Shown: positions 1 to 5,443 of the stretch, in pieces
Layout: each line of letters opens with the position of its first letter
Position numbering within the stretch: the stretch's first letter is position 1
From: Pseudanabaena sp. UBA1465
GTDB lineage: Bacteria; Cyanobacteriota; Cyanobacteriia; Pseudanabaenales; Pseudanabaenaceae
Length of the DNA stretch: 8,305 bases
NCBI GenBank assembly: GCA_002325645.1
Contig: DCSN01000220.1
Span: 1-8,305, forward strand
Direction: 5' to 3'
Notes under the pieces: generated by a model
Database searches by the model: none
What the model saw: only the letters and a program-made list of their open reading frames with translations
What the model was told of the DNA's origin: nothing
Position numbers and translations under genes: made by a program

Positions 1-59
1 TAAAGAACCAGTTTTTGGGTAACACAGCTTTTCTTCGTTACCCAAAAACTGGTTCTTTA
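1..59. repeat. Perfect 23-bp inverted repeat (possible terminator or small foldback element)
   Basis: Positions 1-23 are the exact reverse complement of 37-59, with a 13-nt loop at 24-36. The arms are AT-rich at the ends and carry a GGGTAAC/GTTACCC core next to the loop. The repeat begins 43 bp past the stop codon of the histidine kinase, so a leftward transcript would fold into a long hairpin here, and it could end or stabilise that mRNA. A perfect 23-bp arm is longer than most intrinsic terminators need, and the exact symmetry would also suit a small mobile palindromic repeat. The element touches the window edge, so a U-tract, target duplication or longer arms beyond position 1 cannot be judged. 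Confidence 0.8.
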
Positions 60-102
60 TTGTACTGCTATTCCCTAATAATACTAAATATAATTAAATT
101 AA

Positions 103-3100
103 TTAACTATACTTTTCATTTTCCAAATCTGATTTCACGCTTATATACTCATTAGCGATCGCATTGATTTTAATATCTAAATCATTGTAATTGTTACCGC
201 GAAGACTTGTTTCTAATTCACGACATAGTTCTGCTAGATCTTCAGCACCAATTACACCACTACTAGACTTTAAGGTATGGGCTGTACGCAGCATTAGCTC
301 GAAATTTTGTTGGGAAAGACTAGTATATAAATCTTGAAGTAGCAATTGGGTATTATCTAGATAGCTATCAATTAATTCAATCAAAAATGCAGGATCTTCA
401 CCACCAATATCATTGGCAACTTCATGAAGGGCCGTCATATTAATTGATGATGAATGTAAAGACATAGATGGGATAGTTGATTGACATTCTGATAATACAC
501 GCACAAGTTCAGAGTTGTGAATTGGTTTACTGATGTAGTCATCCATACCTGCGGCTAAACAAACCTCGCGATCGCCTTGCATGGCATTGGCAGTCATGGC
601 GACGATACTGGGCTTATTAGTAAGTTTACCATTGTGCCAATTTTCATATATTTTTTTTGTTGCTTCTAACCCATCCATCTCTGGCATTTGCATATCCATA
701 AAGATCAGATCATAGGCTTGTTGCGAGAGTGCCGCTAATACTTCTAATCCATTGGCAGCCACATCAGCACGATAGCCCAACCTTTGCAGAATATGAATGG
801 CAACTTTTTGATTGATCACATTATCTTCTGCTAATAAAATCCGCAATGGATGATTTTTTGCCATGCGCGGATTAAACGCATAATTTTGGCGTTTTTGATT
901 AGGATCAGATTCCTTGATTCCTTGATTAATTAAATGATTAATGTCTTGTGATTTGTCTATAAGTGATTTTGACGTTCCTAAAGAATCATTAATTTTATTT
1001 GTGGGAACCTGTTCTACAGGATTTACAGGGACGGTAATTGTAAAGTAGAAGGTAGAACCTGTTTGGATATTGCTTTCCACCCACATGGTTCCACCCATGA
1101 GTTCGCATAGATGCTTACTGATTGCTAAACCTAAGCCTGTGCCGCCATATTGTCTGGTGGTTGAAGCATCTACTTGACTAAAGGGTTGAAACAATCGATA
1201 GAGGCGATCGCTAGGTATGCCAATCCCTGTATCTTTGACAGCAAATTGAATTGTTCGCAATAATTGAGACTCTTCTAGATGATTATGGATATCGCAGCGC
1301 TCCCAATGGGATATCGTTGATTGGGTAATCGAAACATTTACGGAGCCACGACTAGTAAATTTAATAGCATTGCCAATCAAATTTGCTAAGACTTGGCGTA
1401 ATCTAGCCATATCACCAATTACGATCAACTCTACGTCAGGATGGATTAAATACCCTAATTCGATGCCCTTCTCAACGGCTTTTGCTGATAGCAACTCAAT
1501 TGTATCTTCTAGACAAATTCGTAAATCAAAGGTTTGTTCTTCTAATTCTAAATGCCCAGATTCGATTTTAGAAAAATCTAAAATGTCATTAATAATTGTG
1601 AGTAATGTATCACCAGCATTTCGCACAATAGCAACAAATTCACGTTGTTCTTTAGTTAAATTTGTATCGAGTAAAACTCCTGTCATTCCAATTACTGCAT
1701 TCATGGGAGTGCGAATTTCATGACTCATAGTTGCCAAAAACTCACTTTTTGATCGATTTGCCGCTTCCGCGATGATTTTTGCTTCTTCTAATTCCGTATT
1801 TTGTTTAATTAGTTGCTCTCTTTGGCGAGTTTCTTGGATTAATAAATGTGCTTGCGATAGACCAATGCTTACTTGATTAGCGACTGCCGCTAACAATTGT
1901 TTTTCTTCAGTTGTCCATTCATGAAAGCTATTGCAATGGTGCAGTACAATAATGCCATTAGTTAATCCATGAGAAGAAGTGCGGATTGCTAACAGCGATC
2001 GCAATTGCATTCGATAAAATAAATCACTAAATTCTTCTAATTCAGTTTCCGCATAAACATTAGTAACAGAGATCACTTGATCCTGCTTTGAGATTTTATC
2101 GCCAAACTTACTATTTAATAAGGGCAATTCAATATCTTTTACGGAAAAAATCTTGGGAGCTAGTTGCTCCGACATTAAAGAGATATTTGGTTGTGCTAAT
2201 AGCTCTTGATTTTTGATCTCTTGGTTATTATGATCGGTTGAATATTCTAAGCGATAAATTAGACAACGACTAGCATGAAAAGCCAACTGAATCTGGTGAG
2301 CCGCAGTTTGAAAAATACTGTCTACATCAAGACTTTGCCGAATCTCATCCGTAATTCGATTGAGGAGAATGGTAAGGCGCATTTGTCTTTTTAAGTCTTT
2401 TTCCGCTTCTTTCCGTTCTGTAATATCACTCTGAATGCCAATATAGTGAGTGGCTTGACCAAACTGATCAAATATTGGCGAGATACTTAATTCATTCCAA
2501 AACAATGTGCCATCTTTGCGATAATTTCTAATGACGACGGTGCAAGGTTTGTTGCCTAAAATTGCTGAACGGATAATTTCTTTCTCAGGTTGAAATACAT
2601 CATCGACTTGTAAGAAACGGCAATTTTTACCTAGGACATCACTTTCAGAATAGCCAGTGATTTTTGTAAAGGCTTCGTTGACATAGACAATGGGATTATT
2701 GGGGAGGTGGCTATCTGTGATCACGATACCATTATGACTTGCACCGATCGCTCTTTCCCTTAAACGCAAAGTATCTTCAACTTTTTTGCGATCGCTAATA
2801 TCAAAACGAATCGCCAAGTACTGCATCGGCTTGTGATGATCATCTAGTAGAGGAATGATCGTGCTATCTGTCCAATAATATTCTCCACTCTTAGTTTTAT
2901 TACGGATTTCACCGCGCCAGACTTTGCCACTGGCGATCGTATCCCATAGATTTGCAAAAAATTCTGGAGCGTGATATTTAGAATTAAGAATATGGTGATT
3001 TTCGCCTAGAATTTCTGCTTGGCTATAGCCAGAAATCTCACAGAATTTGCTATTGGCATAGGTGATATGTCCATGCAAATCAGTCACCGCCACAATTGCT

Positions 3101-3675
3101 GCTTGATCGAGAGCAAATTTTTGGAAAGCTAATTCGTGTAATATTTTTTGTAATTCTTGTTCAGATTGTTTTCGGCTAGTGATGTCATTGGCAATACCGA
3201 GAAAACCTGTAACCTCATCGTCTTGATTTCGCAATGTAGAGATAGAAAGCATGACCGTAAATCGCGAACCATCTTTGCGAATATATGTCCATTCACTTTC
3301 TTCTATCTGTCCCAATTTCGCCTTAGCGACAAAAACTTCAAATCCTGCGGCGATAGGATATCCTAATTCTGCTGTTAAAGCGATCGCTCTTTGTTGGACT
3401 TCTTCGCGATCGTGAAAACCTTCGGGAGTTACCTTGCCCACAATTTCTGATGCTGAATAGCCTAGCCAACCCTCAGCAGTTTTATTAAAAGCACAAATTA
3501 CCCCCTCAACCGTTGTGGCAATAATCGAATAGTTGGCACTATCCAAAATCGCTTGATGTAATCCTAAAGATTCTTGGATTTTCTTTTTAGATGATTTTCT
3601 GATAGCTATTTTCTTGGAGAAATTTCTCAAGTTTTCTGGGCAAATAGGTAAATCACCATTGGTAGATATAAGCAT
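103..3675 (-). CDS. Blue-light (LOV) hybrid sensor histidine kinase, PAS-PAS-LOV-GAF-HisKA-HATPase-REC-HPt
   Basis: This is a 1190-residue multi-step phosphorelay sensor kinase. No signal peptide or membrane helix is visible, so it is probably cytosolic. PAS1 spans about 40-168 and PAS2 about 185-296; PAS2 has the W-x-G and YYW pattern seen in Aer-type PAS domains. The third PAS, about 307-424, is a LOV domain with GKNCRFLQ at 349-356: Cys352 is the flavin-adduct position, and Arg353, Gln356, Arg369, Asn384, Asn394 and Gln415 match FMN contacts. A GAF domain covers about 435-610. HisKA has His652 in SHEIRTP. The ATPase has its N-box near 765-773, DTGIGI at 815-820 and GGTGLGL at 844-850. The receiver (943-1062) has Asp994 and Lys1050, and the HPt (1080-1185) has His1133 in HTLKSSSG. 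All phosphorelay residues are intact. The ATG at 3675 gives a 39-residue Lys-rich lead before PAS1; the Shine-Dalgarno site is weak. The ligand of PAS1, PAS2 and GAF and the downstream regulator are unknown. Confidence 0.95.
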   Translation of the reverse strand: MLISTNGDLPICPENLRNFSKKIAIRKSSKKKIQESLGLHQAILDSANYSIIATTVEGVICAFNKTAEGWLGYSASEIVGKVTPEGFHDREEVQQRAIALTAELGYPIAAGFEVFVAKAKLGQIEESEWTYIRKDGSRFTVMLSISTLRNQDDEVTGFLGIANDITSRKQSEQELQKILHELAFQKFALDQAAIVAVTDLHGHITYANSKFCEISGYSQAEILGENHHILNSKYHAPEFFANLWDTIASGKVWRGEIRNKTKSGEYYWTDSTIIPLLDDHHKPMQYLAIRFDISDRKKVEDTLRLRERAIGASHNGIVITDSHLPNNPIVYVNEAFTKITGYSESDVLGKNCRFLQVDDVFQPEKEIIRSAILGNKPCTVVIRNYRKDGTLFWNELSISPIFDQFGQATHYIGIQSDITERKEAEKDLKRQMRLTILLNRITDEIRQSLDVDSIFQTAAHQIQLAFHASRCLIYRLEYSTDHNNQEIKNQELLAQPNISLMSEQLAPKIFSVKDIELPLLNSKFGDKISKQDQVISVTNVYAETELEEFSDLFYRMQLRSLLAIRTSSHGLTNGIIVLHHCNSFHEWTTEEKQLLAAVANQVSIGLSQAHLLIQETRQREQLIKQNTELEEAKIIAEAANRSKSEFLATMSHEIRTPMNAVIGMTGVLLDTNLTKEQREFVAIVRNAGDTLLTIINDILDFSKIESGHLELEEQTFDLRICLEDTIELLSAKAVEKGIELGYLIHPDVELIVIGDMARLRQVLANLIGNAIKFTSRGSVNVSITQSTISHWERCDIHNHLEESQLLRTIQFAVKDTGIGIPSDRLYRLFQPFSQVDASTTRQYGGTGLGLAISKHLCELMGGTMWVESNIQTGSTFYFTITVPVNPVEQVPTNKINDSLGTSKSLIDKSQDINHLINQGIKESDPNQKRQNYAFNPRMAKNHPLRILLAEDNVINQKVAIHILQRLGYRADVAANGLEVLAALSQQAYDLIFMDMQMPEMDGLEATKKIYENWHNGKLTNKPSIVAMTANAMQGDREVCLAAGMDDYISKPIHNSELVRVLSECQSTIPSMSLHSSSINMTALHEVANDIGGEDPAFLIELIDSYLDNTQLLLQDLYTSLSQQNFELMLRTAHTLKSSSGVIGAEDLAELCRELETSLRGNNYNDLDIKINAIANEYISVKSDLENEKYS

Positions 3676-3726
3676 AATTCAATAAAATCCAGATGCAAAA
3701 TTAATCCGAAAATCGGTGGGAAATCG

Positions 3727-3758
3727 ATTATAAATGAACAAGTTTCAATATCTTTCAA
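3727..3758 (-). promoter_or_regulatory. Candidate promoter of the histidine kinase gene
   Basis: Read leftward, the sequence has an exact TATAAT -10 hexamer (plus-strand 3727-3732). A TTGAAA at plus-strand 3753-3758 could act as a -35, but the 20-bp spacer is longer than the usual 17. A second TTGAAA lies 10 bp from the -10 (3743-3748), so the two hexamers form a short direct repeat that an activator could also use. Transcription would begin near 3720 and give a leader of about 45 nt. The -10 is convincing by sequence; the -35 is not. Confidence 0.45.
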
Positions 3759-3820
3759 GACATTGCAAGTTTTCCCCTATTACTGCGGAACTAACTTTTG
3801 TTTTTTATCCCACTTCTATT

Positions 3821-3846
3821 CTAAATCTTAATGAAGGAAGATTTAG
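3821..3846. promoter_or_regulatory. Dyad symmetry in the divergent region, possible operator
   Basis: CTAAATCTT at 3821-3829 is exactly repeated in inverse as AAGATTTAG at 3838-3846, with an 8-bp centre. It lies about 63 bp upstream of the candidate kinase -35 and about 105 bp upstream of the candidate mnmE -10. Two 9-bp half-sites about 17 bp apart centre to centre would suit a dimeric regulator. As a hairpin it would be AT-rich and weak, and no T-tract follows on either strand, so a terminator role is less likely. Function is inferred from symmetry and position only. Confidence 0.4.
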
Positions 3847-3929
3847 TTAAAAAAAATGAAATTTTGCTTTGGTTGATCTGAGGTAATTGGCAGGAAACCA
3901 GAGGGGGTTTTAAAAGGCTTACTAAACTG

Positions 3930-3956
3930 GCGACAGCCATGTGGGTAATGTAGAAT
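3930..3956 (+). promoter_or_regulatory. Weak candidate promoter of mnmE-recQ
   Basis: TAGAAT at 3951-3956 differs from the -10 consensus at one base and is directly preceded by TG. The best upstream hexamer is GCGACA at 3930-3935 with a short 15-bp spacer; TGGCGA at 3928-3933 has a 17-bp spacer but poorer identity. Transcription would start near 3963 and give a leader of about 60 nt. A TATAAA at 4009-4014 is too close to the start codon to serve unless the mRNA is nearly leaderless. Confidence 0.3.
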
Positions 3957-4022
3957 GAATAGTATTACAGCTTTTTCCTCGTAAAAGGCTATAGCTTAAT
4001 TTCAATTTTATAAAAATTACGA

Positions 4023-5441
4023 ATGAGTCTATCGGATACGATCGCGGCGATCGCTACAGCTATTTCTCCACAACAGGGCAGTGTGGGTATCGTGCGCTTA
4101 TCAGGCGATCGTGCAGTGGCGATCGCCAAAACCATATTCCATGCAGGTGGTAAGCAAATTTGGGAGAGCCATCGGATTCTCTATGGTTATGTGATCAATC
4201 CCTTAAATAATGCTGTCGTTGATGAGAGTTTGTTGCTTTTAATGAAAGCGCCGCGTTCTTTTACCCGTGAAGATGTCGTGGAATTTCATTGTCATGGGGG
4301 AATTATGGCGGTGCAGCAGGTGCTAAATCTCTGTTTAGAGCATGGGGCAAGACTGGCGGAGGCGGGAGAATTTAGCTTGCGAGCTTTTCTCAATGGCAGG
4401 ATTGATTTGACCCAAGCTGAAAGTATTAATGATTTGGTGGGGGCAAAGTCTGCTCAGGCGGCTCAATCGGCGATCGCCTCTTTGCGCGGTAAACTCGCCC
4501 AATCTCTAAAATATTTGCGTGATAAATGCCTGAATGTCTTAACAGAAATTGAGGCGAGGATTGATTTTGAGGATGATTTACCACCCCTCGATGGGGAATG
4601 GGTGAAGGCGGAAATTGATATTGTTTCGCAGGAGTCCCAACAGATTTTGGCAACCGCCGATCGCGGTGAGCTATTACGCACAGGCTTGAAAGTAGCAATT
4701 GTCGGTCGTCCTAATGTCGGTAAGTCTAGTTTATTAAACGCATGGAGTCGCAGCGATCGCGCGATCGTCACGGATTTACCTGGTACTACCCGCGATGTGG
4801 TTGATTCCCAATTAGTAGTTGGGGGTATTCCCATTCAAGTTCTCGATACGGCAGGAATTCGAGAAACAGAAGATATTGTCGAGAAAATAGGCGTAGAGCG
4901 ATCGCGGCAAGCGGCTCAGTCTGCGGATTTGGTGTTAATGGTCATTGATGCCAGTGTGGGTTGGATCGAGAAGGATACGGAGATTTATGACATTGTTAGC
5001 GATCGCCCCGTAATTTTAGTGATGAATAAGATCGATCTTGCCCTGACTCCCCCTCTCCCGCAGGAGAGGGGGAGTCAGAATTTGCTCCCCTCTCCCTATG
5101 GGAGAGGGGCTGGGGGTGAGGGCATTCCGATCGTGAAAACCACAGCTTCTCAAAATCAGGGCATCGAAGATTTAGAATCGGCAATTCTCAAATGTATTCA
5201 ACAGGATGCGATCGTCGCCGCTAATCTTGATGTAGCGATTAATCAACGCCAGAAGGCTTGTTTGTTAAGGGTTGTGCAGTCTTTAGATAATGTCCAAATC
5301 GCGATTGCCGATCAGCTACCGCTTGATTTTTGGACAATTGATCTCAGAGCCGCCATTGGTGCGATCGGGGAAATTACAGGCGAAGAAGTTACGGAATCAG
5401 TTCTCGATCAAATTTTCAGCCGATTCTGTATTGGTAAGTAA
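4023..5441 (+). CDS. mnmE: tRNA uridine-5-carboxymethylaminomethyl(34) synthesis GTPase MnmE (TrmE)
   Basis: MnmE works with MnmG to place a carboxymethylaminomethyl group on the wobble uridine of tRNAs that read two-fold degenerate codons. It uses GTP and a tetrahydrofolate-bound carbon, and acts in the cytosol. The N-terminal folate-binding and dimerisation domain (about 1-120, beginning TIAAIATA) is followed by a helical domain that is split by the G domain (about 220-380). Seen directly are the P-loop GRPNVGKS (228-235), the GTTRD switch (254-258), DTAG (275-278), NKID (335-338) and the C-terminal FCIGK with the conserved Cys469. At 472 residues it is longer than the 450-460 usual for the family. 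The excess is a low-complexity Pro/Gly/Arg segment at about 341-367 encoded by a palindromic DNA repeat. All GTPase motifs remain, so activity is probably retained. The start fits the family N-terminus; no clear Shine-Dalgarno site is seen. recQ follows after 2 bp. Confidence 0.97.
   Translation: MSLSDTIAAIATAISPQQGSVGIVRLSGDRAVAIAKTIFHAGGKQIWESHRILYGYVINPLNNAVVDESLLLLMKAPRSFTREDVVEFHCHGGIMAVQQVLNLCLEHGARLAEAGEFSLRAFLNGRIDLTQAESINDLVGAKSAQAAQSAIASLRGKLAQSLKYLRDKCLNVLTEIEARIDFEDDLPPLDGEWVKAEIDIVSQESQQILATADRGELLRTGLKVAIVGRPNVGKSSLLNAWSRSDRAIVTDLPGTTRDVVDSQLVVGGIPIQVLDTAGIRETEDIVEKIGVERSRQAAQSADLVLMVIDASVGWIEKDTEIYDIVSDRPVILVMNKIDLALTPPLPQERGSQNLLPSPYGRGAGGEGIPIVKTTASQNQGIEDLESAILKCIQQDAIVAANLDVAINQRQKACLLRVVQSLDNVQIAIADQLPLDFWTIDLRAAIGAIGEITGEEVTESVLDQIFSRFCIGK
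5043..5123 (+). repeat. GC-rich tandem palindromic repeat inserted in frame within mnmE
   Basis: The block holds two hairpins. The first is a perfect 16-bp inverted repeat (5043-5058 with 5063-5078) around a CGCA loop. The second is a perfect 10-bp inverted repeat (5087-5096 with 5100-5109) around TAT, followed by a G-rich tail to about 5122. Both share the core CCCCTCTCCC, so they look like related units. This C/G-tract palindrome resembles a dispersed repeat that is very common between genes in filamentous cyanobacteria. It adds about 27 codons without a stop or frame change, just after the NKID motif. Its base composition is far richer in GC than the surrounding gene. The exact insertion boundaries are inferred. 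Confidence 0.85.
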
Positions 5442-5443
5442 AT

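Larger units (their letters stand above)
3676..4022. other. Divergent non-coding region between the kinase gene and mnmE
   Basis: These 347 bp separate two genes transcribed away from each other, so promoters for both directions should lie here. No RNA gene and no convincing ORF was found. What can be seen is a perfect TATAAT on the minus strand, a 9-bp-arm dyad at 3821-3846, a weak TAGAAT box on the plus strand, and a 9-nt direct repeat TAAAAGGCT at 3911-3919 and 3982-3990. A further imperfect 8-bp stem (3867-3874 with 3896-3903, one G-U pair) could form in a rightward transcript, but its spacing is loose and it may be chance. Confidence 0.7.

Noticed and set aside
1370..1723. Plus-strand 117-residue ORF opposite the kinase gene
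   Set aside because: It is antisense to the HisKA/ATPase coding sequence and reads as low-information Ser/Ile/Asn-rich text; a shadow frame.
3157..3366. Plus-strand 69-residue ORF opposite PAS1
   Set aside because: Antisense shadow of the kinase gene without domain or start signals.
3831..3881. Possible 16-residue peptide (ATG at 3831, TGA at 3879) in the divergent region
   Set aside because: There is no ribosome binding site, it overlaps the dyad, and an ORF of this length is expected by chance.
3955..3984. Possible 9-residue leader peptide upstream of mnmE
   Set aside because: It overlaps the candidate -10 box, has no Shine-Dalgarno site and no attenuator-like codon bias or following hairpins.
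4426..4834. Two minus-strand ORFs (4426-4698 and 4463-4834) opposite mnmE
   Set aside because: They lie fully inside a well-conserved gene in the antisense direction and show no recognisable domain.
5043..5109. CRISPR-like or terminator reading of the GC-rich repeats in mnmE
   Set aside because: There are only two dissimilar palindromic units and no spacers. No T-tract follows either stem, and the mnmE reading frame continues through both.
4996..5184. Minus-strand 62-residue ORF with Pro/Ser/Gly/Glu-rich text
   Set aside because: It is the complement of the palindromic repeat inside mnmE. Such repeats often leave long open frames on both strands and are a known source of false small genes; no start context or separate promoter is seen.
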